Shown one piece after another: positions 1 to 8,740 of a DNA stretch of 64,000 nucleotides. The translations under genes were made by a program, and so were the position numbers. The notes beneath the pieces are model-generated. The model was not told where the DNA came from, did no database searches, and saw nothing but the letters and a program-made list of their open reading frames with translations. Within the stretch, counting starts at the first letter, position 1; the number at the start of each line of letters is the position of its first letter. Origin of the DNA: Microbacterium sp. VKM Ac-2923 (GTDB taxonomy: Bacteria > Actinomycetota > Actinomycetes > Actinomycetales > Microbacteriaceae). Location: positions 124,001-188,000 of the forward strand of contig NZ_JALGRP010000008.1 of assembly GCF_022815605.1 (NCBI RefSeq), in the 5' to 3' direction.

Positions 1-974
1 GCTGGGGCGCGGTCGGATGGGAGGAGCTGACCGACGGCGCTCTGGTAGCAGGCCAGCCCATCGGCGCACCCACCTGGTTCCCCTGCAACGATCGACCGGA
101 CAGCCGCGCGCGGATGCGCATGGAGATCACCGTCGACGACGGCTACACGGTCGCTGCGACCGGTGTCGCCGGAGCGACGACGCGGCGCGGCGGGCGAGCG
201 ACGACGACGTTCACGTCCGATGTCCCGACCGCGACGTACCTCGCCGCCGTCCATGTGGGCCGCTATCGCACGCGTCCCCTCGCCGGCGGGGGAGTGGATG
301 TCGTTCCGCCGGTCAGCGTCACGGCGCCCCCGGCACTCAGCGCCGCCGCCGATCGCGCGTTCGCGGCGGTCCCGCACATGCTGCGTGTTTTCGACCGACT
401 CTTCGGCCCGTACCCGCAGGATGCGTGTTCGCTGGTCGTCACGGAGGATGAGCTCGAGATCCCGCTCGAAGCGCAGGGACTCGCCGTCTTCGGCATGAAC
501 CATCTCGTGCCGGCGGCTCAGCGTCTGGTGGCGCACGAGTTGGCCCACCAGTGGTTCGGCAACAGCGTCGGGATCGCCCGTTGGTCCGATATCTGGTTGA
601 ACGAGGGCTTCGCCTGCTACGCCGAGTGGCTGTGGTCGGACGCCTCGGGGAGCGTTCCCGTCGAGACCTGCGTCGCCGACCACTACGCCCGTCTCGCCGC
701 CAAACCGCGCGACCTGCTACTGGTCGACCCGGGACCCGACGATATGTTCGACGACCGCGTCTACAAGCGCGGTGCGCTGACTCTCCACGCTCTTCGTCGG
801 ACGCTGGGCGACCGGGCGTTCTTCGACCTGGTGCGGGGCTGGACGGCGCAGCACCGGCACGCACTCGTCACCACCGAGGACTTTCGCGCCGCCGTCGAGA
901 ACGCGGGTGGACCGGATGCCGTGGCGGTGCTGTCGCGCTGGATCGACGGCGAAGCTCTGCCGCCGCGCCCCTGA
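1..974 (+). CDS. M1 family zinc aminopeptidase, 3' part
   Basis: C-terminal part of an M1 (aminopeptidase N-like) metallopeptidase that removes N-terminal residues from peptides. The 5' end lies outside the window; the frame is open from base 3. Visible are the M1 substrate-binding stretch GAPTWFPCND (about bases 66-95), the zinc motif HELAHQW (HExxH at bases 534-548), the third zinc ligand in NEGFACYAE, and the downstream tyrosine in VYKRGAL that normally stabilises the transition state. All catalytic elements are present, so the enzyme should be active. It ends in TGA, 22 nt from the end of a convergent gene. The missing part would be the N-terminal beta-saddle domain. Family assignment is firm; the exact substrate cannot be read. 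Confidence 0.95.
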   Translation, partial: WGAVGWEELTDGALVAGQPIGAPTWFPCNDRPDSRARMRMEITVDDGYTVAATGVAGATTRRGGRATTTFTSDVPTATYLAAVHVGRYRTRPLAGGGVDVVPPVSVTAPPALSAAADRAFAAVPHMLRVFDRLFGPYPQDACSLVVTEDELEIPLEAQGLAVFGMNHLVPAAQRLVAHELAHQWFGNSVGIARWSDIWLNEGFACYAEWLWSDASGSVPVETCVADHYARLAAKPRDLLLVDPGPDDMFDDRVYKRGALTLHALRRTLGDRAFFDLVRGWTAQHRHALVTTEDFRAAVENAGGPDAVAVLSRWIDGEALPPRP

Positions 975-996
975 TCCGCGCGGGGTTCGGGGCGGG

Positions 997-1779
997 TCAC
1001 CCGTTCCAGCCGCGCACCCGGTGCACGACGAAGGACTTCGGGTACGAGCCTGCGGTGGCATCGACTTCGAAGATGTCGATCATGAGCGCCAGCGGATAAT
1101 CCGGAGCCTGCGCGATGCGTCGCACGACGACGCCCTCGCATCCGATGATCGTCTCGCCCTCGCCCCACACGGCCGTCCACGTGTGCGGGCGACCGGCGTC
1201 GAAGGGAAGCGAGACCTCAACCATGTCGGTCGCCAACCGGGGGTCGTGGTGCGCCTTGATTCCGCTGCGGGCGCGGGTTTCGATATCGGTGACCCCGTCG
1301 GCGTCGATCTCGAACAGGCAGATCTCGCCCGCATCGCGAGGCGACAGGTGCTCGGTCCCCACGAGCCACGCGGCGACCATGCATCCGCTGTCCCGGGTGG
1401 CCGACAGTCTGATGTCGACACGACCCCGGGTGGGGGCGAAGAGAAGCGACGTCGGCGCCTCCGTGCGTACCGTCAGATCGCCGCGGTGGCGGTGCATGCC
1501 GCGGTGCGATCCCTTCTCTCCCGCGAACAGCGCCGTCTGCAGGTTGGACACTCGCAGGGGAGCGTCCTCGGGTCGCCAGTGGCCTTGATCCGCGTCGATC
1601 CGGAGCCGGATGCCGTCGGCCACGGCATTCCACCGGGCCGCTGCCCGCTCGGCGTCGGTCCAGTGCGGCAGGTATGAGGTGATCCAGCGGGAGGGATCGG
1701 GGGTCCCCTCGGTGAAGTCGTCGTCCAGGTCGGCGGCACGCGATGGAAGAGGCGGGAGGGTGCCGTCCGGAAGGAGCAT
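997..1779 (-). CDS. GH16-like concanavalin A-fold protein, catalytic motif degenerate
   Basis: 260-residue protein without a signal peptide that resembles small actinobacterial proteins of the GH16/concanavalin A-like beta-sandwich fold (DDDFTEG...SRWITSYLPHW at the N-terminus is typical of this group). The GH16 active site is ExDxxE; here the corresponding stretch reads GEICLFEID, where the central Asp is replaced by Cys, so glycosidase activity is doubtful. The start at ATG 1779 is chosen because similarity begins there (MLLPDGTLPPL) and the longer upstream extension is arginine-rich and implausible. It is convergent with the M1 peptidase gene. Function may be carbohydrate binding rather than hydrolysis; this is inference. 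Confidence 0.7.
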   Translation of the reverse strand: MLLPDGTLPPLPSRAADLDDDFTEGTPDPSRWITSYLPHWTDAERAAARWNAVADGIRLRIDADQGHWRPEDAPLRVSNLQTALFAGEKGSHRGMHRHRGDLTVRTEAPTSLLFAPTRGRVDIRLSATRDSGCMVAAWLVGTEHLSPRDAGEICLFEIDADGVTDIETRARSGIKAHHDPRLATDMVEVSLPFDAGRPHTWTAVWGEGETIIGCEGVVVRRIAQAPDYPLALMIDIFEVDATAGSYPKSFVVHRVRGWNG

Positions 1780-2019
1780 GCACCCTTCATAGTGCCTCTG
1801 CGCCCGGACGCCAGACGACGACGCGTCAGCACGCGGGATGCCAGGACGTCGGGTCGCCGGCGTGCGCGCGTGCCGGATGCCGGCGCGTTTGCATGTGTGC
1901 ATGCTAGCGACGACCTTCGACATCGAAGCTGGTCCTCGGGGCACTCGGGGAGGGCTGCGCGGTTCCTGGGGGTGGGGAGGAGGTGTCGGACGCGAGGGTC
2001 AGCGTGACCGCGGCATCCC

Positions 2020-2097
2020 GGTGGCTTCGACGGGCTCAGCCACCTCCGTTGCCGCGGGCGGGTGCGGCTTGCCGGTGGCTTCGACCGGCTCGGCACC
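2020..2097. repeat. two copies of a short palindromic intergenic repeat
   Basis: The 373-nt gap between two divergently transcribed genes (1780-2152) holds no convincing gene. It contains two copies of an imperfect palindrome of the form GGTGGCTTCGA..GGCTC.GCCACC, at 2020-2044 and 2074-2097. Both ends pair (GGTGGC/GCCACC), so each could form a hairpin. Sequences of this type are dispersed between genes in many Microbacteriaceae genomes (recalled, not checked here). The rest of the gap shows no clear motif beyond the promoter regions expected on both sides. Confidence 0.7.
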
Positions 2098-2152
2098 TCG
2101 TCAGGCCGAGGGCCGGTATGGCGGCCCAAGAGCCTCGACGACCTCACCGTCC

Positions 2153-2665
2153 TCAGGCGATGGCGACCGCCGCCACGACCCCCTCGGGGCCGTCGAGGTC
2201 CCACCCGCACCATTCGGCCGTCGCGTGTCGGCCGCCCGGATGCTCGATGACCGTCGCCCACCACCGGTCCGCGTCCTCGCGCACGCTGACGTACGCCGGA
2301 TCCACGGTCAGACCCCGTGCGTCGGCCTTGAGCACGGCTTCCGCACGCGCCCAGTCCCGCGCATCCGTTTCACCGGGGAGCACACGTTCGAGTCCCCCGG
2401 CGTCCGCCGGAACCGCATCGACACCGATGCGCCCGTACTCCCGTGTCACGGCGACGACGGTCCACGCGGAGACGTACGACACCGACACCGCGGCATCCAT
2501 GCCCTCCACCCGTATCCGCCCGTGGTCACCCCCGCACAACGGGCAACGCGAGACGAACCGGCCGCCCGGGAGCAACTCCGCGAGGAGCGCCCGCGAGGTG
2601 TCCCGTCGCGACGTACGCGGAGGAACCGCCCGCCACGCGACCTGAACGCCGGACGGAAGGGTCAC
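2153..2665 (-). CDS. 4'-phosphopantetheinyl transferase superfamily protein
   Basis: 170-residue Sfp-like phosphopantetheinyl transferase, which would move the phosphopantetheine arm of CoA to a serine of an acyl or peptidyl carrier protein. It shows the N-terminal CPLCGGDHGR stretch common to actinobacterial members, a Mg-binding GVD (in RIGVDAV) and the WARAEAVLKADARGL helix (W-x3-EA-x2-K). The second acidic residue usual after GVD (GVD-x-E) is Val here, and the protein is shorter than the usual 200-230 residues, so activity is not certain. Its start overlaps the stop of the upstream mutT1-like gene by 4 nt (ATGA), implying translational coupling. No carrier protein or PKS/NRPS gene is nearby. 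Confidence 0.75.
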   Translation of the reverse strand: MTLPSGVQVAWRAVPPRTSRRDTSRALLAELLPGGRFVSRCPLCGGDHGRIRVEGMDAAVSVSYVSAWTVVAVTREYGRIGVDAVPADAGGLERVLPGETDARDWARAEAVLKADARGLTVDPAYVSVREDADRWWATVIEHPGGRHATAEWCGWDLDGPEGVVAAVAIA

Positions 2666-3600
2666 ACTCGCGGTTCGTGCGTCTCGATCGCGACGATACC
2701 TGCGCCCGGGTGATCGACCGGCACGTGCACGACCGAGAATGCACCGGTCTCGAGCGTCGACGCGCTGCCCAGGTAGGACCCGCTCATCGTGCCGGTCGCG
2801 AGGGCGAGTTCGTGCATGATGTCAGGGAGGACGGGGCCGTGGCTCGTCAGGACCACGGGCTTTCGCGCGCGCACGCGCTCTCCGACGACGGATCGAGCAT
2901 CGGCTCGGCCCTGCTCCCACGCGTCCTGGCTGAGGTCGGCGCGCACCTGCACCCGCTGACCGATCGCCTGGGCGATCGGCGTCGCCGTGCGCACGCACCG
3001 CTCGGCGGGGCTCGACACCACCCGACGCACCCCGAAAGCGAGGAGGGGTCCGACGATCACCTCGGCCTGCTTGCGGCCGCGCGAGGTGAGCGGTCGAGCG
3101 CTGTCGACGCCGTCCCACTCGTCGCGCGCACGCGCTTTGCCGTGGCGCAGCACCACGATGGGGAACGTCGGCAGAGCCTGCTCCTCGACGATGCGGGCGA
3201 ATTCGTCGAGGATCTCGATGTCGACGGGGTAGCTGAGGTGTTTGCGCGCCTTCTTCATGCTGACCCACTCGATCGCCGCGACCTCTTTGTTCGGAACGAA
3301 CGACGACATCCGCACGGCCGCGTCGGTGGCTTCGGCCGCCCAGTAATGCACGATCTTGGTGCGCGAGTTCGGCATCCGATAGCGCGAGACGCCCACGGGC
3401 ACGCCGAGGGCGACACGGATGCCGGTCTCTTCTCGGATCTCACGGACCGCCGTCTCGGCGAGCGTCTCGCCGGGATCGACCTTGCCCTTGGGCAACGTCA
3501 GGTCACGGTACTTGGTGCGGTGGATGAGCAGAATGCGGAGCTTGCCCTCGACCCGGCGCCACACGACTCCGCCGGCGGCATAGACGGCGGTCTCTGTCAT
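2662..3600 (-). CDS. mutT1: Nudix hydrolase-histidine phosphatase fusion, MutT1 type
   Basis: 312-residue two-domain protein like mycobacterial MutT1, which hydrolyses 8-oxo-(d)GTP (and some dinucleoside polyphosphates) to keep oxidised guanine out of nucleic acids. The N-terminal Nudix domain has a complete Nudix box beginning [11 protein letters not shown] and ending REIREETGI. The C-terminal half is a histidine phosphatase domain with the LRHGKA catalytic motif, then SSPAERC and a second conserved histidine in TSHGP. ATG 3600 is chosen because the Nudix fold begins there and it overlaps the ppk1 stop by 4 nt. The pairing with polyphosphate kinase in one operon is common in actinobacteria. 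Confidence 0.92.
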   Translation of the reverse strand: MTETAVYAAGGVVWRRVEGKLRILLIHRTKYRDLTLPKGKVDPGETLAETAVREIREETGIRVALGVPVGVSRYRMPNSRTKIVHYWAAEATDAAVRMSSFVPNKEVAAIEWVSMKKARKHLSYPVDIEILDEFARIVEEQALPTFPIVVLRHGKARARDEWDGVDSARPLTSRGRKQAEVIVGPLLAFGVRRVVSSPAERCVRTATPIAQAIGQRVQVRADLSQDAWEQGRADARSVVGERVRARKPVVLTSHGPVLPDIMHELALATGTMSGSYLGSASTLETGAFSVVHVPVDHPGAGIVAIETHEPRV

Positions 3601-5765
3601 CGGGCCGTCCGGGCGCGGCGCTTGCGCTGGACGCGCGACATCGTGTGCTCCTGCAAGTCGATGAGCGCCGTGCCGTCGGCGGCGACGCTGTGACGCGTCC
3701 ACTCGCCCTCAGACCCGAGGTGCCACGAGCTCGTGCCGTCGTCCATCGCGAGGTCGAACAGCGAGGTGAGTTCGTGCAGCTGGGTCTCGTCGACGACGCG
3801 CACGAGCGCCTCGACGCGGCGGTCGAGGTTGCGGTGCATCATGTCGGCGCTGCCGATGAAGATCTGCCGGTCGCCGTCGTTCGCGAACGAGAAGATGCGC
3901 GAGTGCTCGAGATAGCGGCCGAGGATCGAGCGCACCGTGATGTTCTCGCTCATGCCGGGGACCCCCGGCCTGATCGAGCAGATGCCGCGCACCCACACCT
4001 CGACGGGGACGCCCGCCTGGCTCGCGCGATACAGCGCGTCGATGATCTCCTCGTCGACCATCGAGTTGACCTTGATGCGCACGCCGGAGGGCTTGCCCTC
4101 GAGGGCGTTTCGACGCTCCTTGTCGATGTGGCGCAGCAGGCCCTTGCGCAGGTGGAGAGGCGCGACGAGCAGGCGCTTGAACTTCTTCTCGATCGCGTAG
4201 CCGCTGAGCTCGTTGAACAGGCGGGTGAGGTCACGGCCCACCTGGTCGTCGACGGTGAAGAGGCCGAAGTCTTCGTAGATGCGGCTCGTCTTGGGGTTGT
4301 AGTTGCCCGTGCCGACGTGGCTGTAGTGGCGCAGGCGCCCCTCTTCTTCACGGATGACGAGGGCGAGCTTGCAGTGCGTCTTCAGCCCCACGAGCCCGTA
4401 CACCACGTGCACGCCCGCCTTCTCGAGCTTTCGCGCCCAGACGATGTTGTTGGCCTCGTCGAATCGCGCCTTGACCTCGACGAGCGCAAGCACCTGCTTG
4501 CCCGCCTCGGCGGCGTCGATGAGCGCCTGCACGATCGGGCTGTCGCCGGACGTGCGATACAGGGTCTGCTTGATGGCGAGCACATGCGGGTCGCGGGCGG
4601 CCTGCTCGAGGAACGCCTGCACGCTGGTCGCGAACGACTCGTACGGGTGATGCACGAGCACGTCGGCCTTACGGATCGCACCGAACAGGTCGGCGCGGCC
4701 GTTCTGCTCCGCCGGCACGAACGGCAGCGCGGTCCTGGGCACGTGCGGCGGGTAGCGCAGGTCGGGACGGTCGATGCGCGAGAGGTCGAAGAGGCCGCGC
4801 AGGTCGAGGGCGCCCGGCAGTCGGTAGACCTCTTGTTCGGTGATGTCGAGTTCGCTGAGCAGCAGTGAACGCGTGACGTCGTCCATGTCTTCGGTGATCT
4901 CGAGGCGGATGGGCGGGCCGAAACGGCGTCGCAGCAGTTCGGCCTCGAGCGCCTGGATGAGATTCTCGGTCTCGTCCTCTTCGATCGTCATGTCTTCGTT
5001 GCGCGTGAGACGGAAGGCGTGGTGATCGAGCACCTCCATCCCGGGGAAGAGGTCTTCGAGGTGGTTGGAGATGAGTTCTTCGAGGGGCAGGTACCGCACG
5101 CCGGAGCCCTCGCCCCAGATCTCGACGAAGCGCGGCAGCATGGGCGGCACCTTCAGGCGCGCGAACTCCTGGCGACCGGTGCGGGCGTTGCGGATGCGGA
5201 TGGCGAGGTTGAGGGAGAGCCCCGAGATGTAGGGGAAAGGGTGCGCCGGGTCGACGGCGAGCGGCATCAGCACGGGGAAGACGTTGCGCTGGAAGTACTC
5301 CGTCAGCCGGGCCGCGGTGTCTTCGTCGAGCGAGTCCCACGACACGACCTCGATGCCGGCGTCGACCAGGGCGGGGCGCACCTTCTCGGTCCACGCGGCG
5401 GCGTGGCGCAGCTGCAGGCGGTGGGCCTCGGCGGAGATGTCGGCGAGGACGTCGAGGGGGGCGCGCCCGACGTTGGTGGGAACGGCGAGGCCCGTGACGA
5501 TGCGGCGCTTGAGCCCGGCGACGCGCACCATGAAGAACTCGTCGAGGTTGCTGGCGAAGATGGCGAGGAAGTTCGCGCGCTCCAGCACGGGAACGGCGGG
5601 GTCTTCCGCGAGCTCCAGAACGCGCTGGTTGAACGCCAGCCAGCTCACTTCGCGATCGAGGTACCGATGATCGGGGAGCTGGTCGTCCTCGACTTCTACG
5701 GCTTCGTCGAAGTCGTCGTCATCGGCGTCGCCGAGTCCGGCATCCAGCGCGTCGTGTTCCATCAT
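3597..5765 (-). CDS. ppk1: polyphosphate kinase 1
   Basis: 722-residue RNA degradosome-type polyphosphate kinase, which reversibly builds polyphosphate from ATP. It has the N-terminal [19 protein letters not shown] and [17 protein letters not shown] stretches and the two phospholipase D-like catalytic domains, with [18 protein letters not shown] holding the phosphohistidine region and [19 protein letters not shown] near the C-terminus. Length is normal (about 690-740). The start is ATG 5765 or the next codon ATG 5762; a GGGG stretch precedes them. The protein begins with a very acidic linker ([16 protein letters not shown]). The stop overlaps the mutT1 start. The phoU-senX3-regX3 phosphate genes lie 6 kb away. 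Confidence 0.96.
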   Translation of the reverse strand: MMEHDALDAGLGDADDDDFDEAVEVEDDQLPDHRYLDREVSWLAFNQRVLELAEDPAVPVLERANFLAIFASNLDEFFMVRVAGLKRRIVTGLAVPTNVGRAPLDVLADISAEAHRLQLRHAAAWTEKVRPALVDAGIEVVSWDSLDEDTAARLTEYFQRNVFPVLMPLAVDPAHPFPYISGLSLNLAIRIRNARTGRQEFARLKVPPMLPRFVEIWGEGSGVRYLPLEELISNHLEDLFPGMEVLDHHAFRLTRNEDMTIEEDETENLIQALEAELLRRRFGPPIRLEITEDMDDVTRSLLLSELDITEQEVYRLPGALDLRGLFDLSRIDRPDLRYPPHVPRTALPFVPAEQNGRADLFGAIRKADVLVHHPYESFATSVQAFLEQAARDPHVLAIKQTLYRTSGDSPIVQALIDAAEAGKQVLALVEVKARFDEANNIVWARKLEKAGVHVVYGLVGLKTHCKLALVIREEEGRLRHYSHVGTGNYNPKTSRIYEDFGLFTVDDQVGRDLTRLFNELSGYAIEKKFKRLLVAPLHLRKGLLRHIDKERRNALEGKPSGVRIKVNSMVDEEIIDALYRASQAGVPVEVWVRGICSIRPGVPGMSENITVRSILGRYLEHSRIFSFANDGDRQIFIGSADMMHRNLDRRVEALVRVVDETQLHELTSLFDLAMDDGTSSWHLGSEGEWTRHSVAADGTALIDLQEHTMSRVQRKRRARTAR

Positions 5766-5821
5766 CCCCACATCATTGCAGGGGTCGGTGACACGGGAGT
5801 GAACAGGCGGTATGCGCCAGG

Positions 5822-6514
5822 TCAGACGGGGGCGGATGCCGCGACGGGCGCGTCGTCTTCGTACACGTTGAAGCGGTAGCCGACGTTTCGCACCGTGCCG
5901 ATGAGCTGTTCGAGGTCGCCCAGCTTCGCGCGCAGGCGACGTACGTGCACGTCGACCGTGCGCGTTCCCCCGAAGTAGTCGTAGCCCCACACCTCGCTCA
6001 ACAGCTGCTCGCGCGTGAAGACGCGGGAAGGGTGCGTGGCGAAGAAGTGGAGGAGCTGGAACTCCTTGTAAGTGAGGTCGAGCGGCTTGCCGTGCACCTT
6101 GGCCGAGTACGACGACTCGTCGATGGTGATGCCCGAGGTCTGGATGCGGGTAGACACCTGGTCGGCCGTCTGCCGCCCCATGGCCAGACGGATACGGGCG
6201 TCGATCTCGGCGGGTCCGGCGCCCACGAGCACGACGTCGTCGATGCCCCAGTCGGTCGAGACAGCGGTGAGGCCCCCCTCGGTGACCACCAGCACGAGGG
6301 GAGCCTCGACACCGGTGGTCGACATGATCTTGCACAGCGACTTCGCGCCGACCAGGTCGAAGCGCGCGTCGACGAAGATGACGTCCGCGCTGGGGGCGTT
6401 CACCAACTGGGCGGCCTCGGCGGGAATCTGCCGCACGCGGTGGCTCAGCAATTCGAGCGCGGGCAGGGCAGCGCCGCCGCCCGGGGCGGAGCTGAGTACC
6501 AGAAGCTGTGCCAA
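5822..6514 (-). CDS. glnR: GlnR, orphan OmpR-family nitrogen regulator
   Basis: 230-residue winged-helix response regulator closely matching actinobacterial GlnR, the global activator/repressor of nitrogen assimilation genes such as glnA, amtB and nir. The receiver-like domain shows [12 protein letters not shown] and [21 protein letters not shown], the conserved GlnR block. The C-terminal trans_reg_C domain contains [17 protein letters not shown] and [19 protein letters not shown], then the terminal [11 protein letters not shown]. GlnR has no partner kinase and its receiver is considered atypical; none is encoded next to it here. It lies 57 nt upstream of ppk1 on the same strand. Confidence 0.93.
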   Translation of the reverse strand: MAQLLVLSSAPGGGAALPALELLSHRVRQIPAEAAQLVNAPSADVIFVDARFDLVGAKSLCKIMSTTGVEAPLVLVVTEGGLTAVSTDWGIDDVVLVGAGPAEIDARIRLAMGRQTADQVSTRIQTSGITIDESSYSAKVHGKPLDLTYKEFQLLHFFATHPSRVFTREQLLSEVWGYDYFGGTRTVDVHVRRLRAKLGDLEQLIGTVRNVGYRFNVYEDDAPVAASAPV

Positions 6515-6628
6515 GAGGACCTCCCGTGCGGCGTGTCGCGCACCCGATCATCTTAGGGCGACGCGGCGCGGGCCTCATCATCGGCGTCGCGCGTGCGTGC
6601 ACCGGGGGTCCTGAGCAATGATGGGGGA

Positions 6629-6919
6629 ATGTCGACACCCGACCTCGCCCCGCGCCGCACCTTCGCCGGCGTCGTCGCCGTGTGGGTGCTCGCCGCGGTC
6701 GCCGGTGTGGTGATCGGGGTCTTCGCTCCCGAGGCGTGGCGCGCCCAGTGGATCGCCGTCGCCCTGGGGGGATGCGTGATCGTGTCGTTCGCTGTGCAGC
6801 TCTGGTCAGGCCGGTCGCAGGCCTTCATCCAGCGGATGGCGCTCAGCTCCCTCGGCGCCCTCGTCGTGCTCGGCGTGATCACGATCGGTTTCGGTCTGGC
6901 GTCTCTCGTCTCGCGCTAG
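6629..6919 (+). CDS. small three-helix membrane protein, unknown
   Basis: 96-residue membrane protein, preceded by a GGGGGA ribosome-binding site directly before ATG 6629. Three hydrophobic segments are visible: [40 protein letters not shown] and [20 protein letters not shown]. No catalytic motif is seen. It is divergent from glnR and is followed 9 nt later by another tiny membrane protein, so the two may be cotranscribed with the nitrobindin gene. The family is not recognised beyond a conserved actinobacterial membrane protein. Confidence 0.75.
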   Translation: MSTPDLAPRRTFAGVVAVWVLAAVAGVVIGVFAPEAWRAQWIAVALGGCVIVSFAVQLWSGRSQAFIQRMALSSLGALVVLGVITIGFGLASLVSR

Positions 6920-6928
6920 AGTTGGGGT

Positions 6929-7042
6929 ATGGACCTCCTCGCGCTCGAACTGTTCTTCGTGGGACTTCTCGGCCTCGCTTCGCTGGCGATCGCCTTCGTG
7001 TCGGGAACGGTCATCTGGAACCTCTACCGCGGCCAGCGCTGA
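6929..7042 (+). CDS. 37-residue single-helix membrane peptide
   Basis: A very short open frame (ATG 6929 to TGA 7042) preceded by TTGGGG at a suitable distance. It encodes MDLLALELFFVGLLGLAS followed by more hydrophobic residues and a short basic tail (NLYRGQR), giving one transmembrane helix with the positive end inside. It fits tightly between the upstream membrane gene (9-nt gap) and the nitrobindin start (8 nt). No function can be assigned. Its spacing and clean hydrophobic composition are the only support. Confidence 0.6.
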   Translation: MDLLALELFFVGLLGLASLAIAFVSGTVIWNLYRGQR

Positions 7043-7049
7043 GCGCGTC

Positions 7050-7649
7050 GTGATCGAGATTCCGACAGACCTCCCCGCCGACCTCGTTCCGCTCTCGTGG
7101 CTCGTCGGCGTCTGGGAGGGCACCGGCGTCATCGATTACGAGGCTGACGGTCGCGCGTTCTCGGGGGAGTTCGCGCACCGTGTGAGCTTCAGCCACGACG
7201 GAGGGGCCTTCCTGAACTACTCTGCAGATGCGTGGTTGCTCGAGGGAGACGAGCGACGTCCGCTCGTCTCCGAGATCGGCTACTGGCGTCTGGCCCGACA
7301 GGTCGGTGATGCCGACGCCGGTCCGGGACTCCTCCCCGCGACGGCCGCGCCGGTCGCCCGCACGGTCGACGACGTCGAGGCTCTGCGCAACGCCGACGGC
7401 GGCTTCGACATCGAGGTGAGCCTGGCGCACGCCGACGGCATCCTCGAGCTCTACGTCGGTCAGGTCAAAGGCCCGCGCATCGATCTCGCGACGGATGCCG
7501 TCGTACGCACGGCCGGTGCGAAGCCGTACGCCGCGGCGACGCGCCTGTACGGACTGGTCGACAACCACCTGCTCTGGGCGTGGGATATCGCCGCCCTGGG
7601 CCGCGAACTCGGGTCGCACGCCTCGGCGCGCCTCGCGCGGGCGGAGTGA
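7050..7649 (+). CDS. nitrobindin-like heme-binding beta-barrel protein
   Basis: 199-residue member of the FABP-like/nitrobindin family (DUF1794, THAP4-like), a 10-stranded barrel that in characterised relatives binds ferric heme and isomerises peroxynitrite. The GxWxGxG signature is visible as VGVWEGTG near the N-terminus. The C-terminal DIAALGRELGSHASARLARAE contains the conserved histidine region that ligates heme in relatives. Start is GTG 7050, 8 nt after the preceding small gene. The next gene (ygfZ) begins 2 nt after its stop, so the two are cotranscribed. Confidence 0.85.
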   Translation: MIEIPTDLPADLVPLSWLVGVWEGTGVIDYEADGRAFSGEFAHRVSFSHDGGAFLNYSADAWLLEGDERRPLVSEIGYWRLARQVGDADAGPGLLPATAAPVARTVDDVEALRNADGGFDIEVSLAHADGILELYVGQVKGPRIDLATDAVVRTAGAKPYAAATRLYGLVDNHLLWAWDIAALGRELGSHASARLARAE

Positions 7650-7651
7650 CC

Positions 7652-8740
7652 GTGACCTCCCTCTCTGACGTGCCCGGTGCCGTCGTCGACGACCGGGGTC
7701 TGCGTCATGTCGGCTCACCCGTGGCGGAGCAGCGCCGCTTGGCATCCGGGTCGGCCCTCGCGCCGCTCGGAGACCGCCGGGTCATCTCCGTCGGCGGCGA
7801 AGACCGGCGGAGTTGGTTGGACTCCCTCTCCTCGCAGGCGCTGACCCACCTCGCGCCCGGGGTGTCCACCGAGTTGCTCATCCTCGATCCGCAGGGGCGC
7901 GTCGAGCACGCGGCCGCGGTGGTCGACGACGGCGATACCACGTGGCTGCTGGTCGACGCGACCGACGCCGACGCGCTGGCATCCTGGCTCGCCCGCATGC
8001 GCTTCCGCCTCCGGGTCGACGTGCGGGACCGCTCCGACGAGCTCGTGGTCGTCGGCGGCACCCGCGCGGCCGTGGCCGCCCTGACCACCGTCGCCCCCGT
8101 CTGGGTCGATCCCTGGCCCGACGTCTCGCCGGGGGGCTGGGCCTACGCCCGCGTCGAGCCGCATCCCGGTGCCGATCGCGACTGGGCCGAGGCCATCGTG
8201 GATGCCGCCGAGTTCGAGAGGCTGGTCGAGCGTGCGGTCCGCGGTGAGGTCGCTCTGGCGGGCCTGGATGCCGTCGAAGCCCTGCGTGTCGCCGCCTGGC
8301 GTCCCCGCGTGTCCATCGACGCCGACGAACGCCTGCTTCCGCACGAGATGGACTGGCTGCGCACCGCTGTGCACCTGTCGAAGGGGTGCTATCGCGGTCA
8401 GGAGACCGTGGCGAAGGTCCACAATCTCGGACATCCGCCCCGCCGGGTCGTCGCCCTGCAGCTCGACGGCAGCGACAACGTGCTGCCCGCCCGCGGAGAC
8501 GCCGTGCGCGTCGGCGACAGCGTGATCGGATCGATCACCTCGGTGGCGATGCATCACGAGGAGGGGCCGATCGCCCTCGCCCTCATCAAGCGCACCGCCC
8601 CCGAGGGCGTTCCGCTTGTCGTCGACACCGCTGACGGTCCCCTCGCGGCCGCCGCCGAGACGGTCGTGCCCGCCGACGCGGGGGCCACTGCCGGCGTCCC
8701 GCGGCTGCCCCGGCTCGGACGCCGCCGCGCGGCGGAATGA
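7652..8740 (+). CDS. ygfZ: YgfZ/GcvT-fold folate-binding Fe-S maintenance protein
   Basis: 362-residue YgfZ (COG0354) protein, a folate-binding relative of the glycine cleavage T protein that supports assembly or repair of certain iron-sulfur enzymes. The diagnostic motif KGCYRGQE is present (about bases 8380-8406), followed by VAKVHNLGHPPRRVVAL. The start is GTG 7652, 2 nt after the nitrobindin stop. The stop overlaps the next start (ATGA at 8737-8740), so it is translationally coupled to the FUSC-type gene. Length is a little over the bacterial norm because of a C-terminal alanine-rich tail. Confidence 0.92.
   Translation: MTSLSDVPGAVVDDRGLRHVGSPVAEQRRLASGSALAPLGDRRVISVGGEDRRSWLDSLSSQALTHLAPGVSTELLILDPQGRVEHAAAVVDDGDTTWLLVDATDADALASWLARMRFRLRVDVRDRSDELVVVGGTRAAVAALTTVAPVWVDPWPDVSPGGWAYARVEPHPGADRDWAEAIVDAAEFERLVERAVRGEVALAGLDAVEALRVAAWRPRVSIDADERLLPHEMDWLRTAVHLSKGCYRGQETVAKVHNLGHPPRRVVALQLDGSDNVLPARGDAVRVGDSVIGSITSVAMHHEEGPIALALIKRTAPEGVPLVVDTADGPLAAAAETVVPADAGATAGVPRLPRLGRRRAAE

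Noticed and set aside
3645..4868. 407-codon plus-strand frame opposite ppk1
   Set aside because: Antisense to the conserved catalytic half of polyphosphate kinase.
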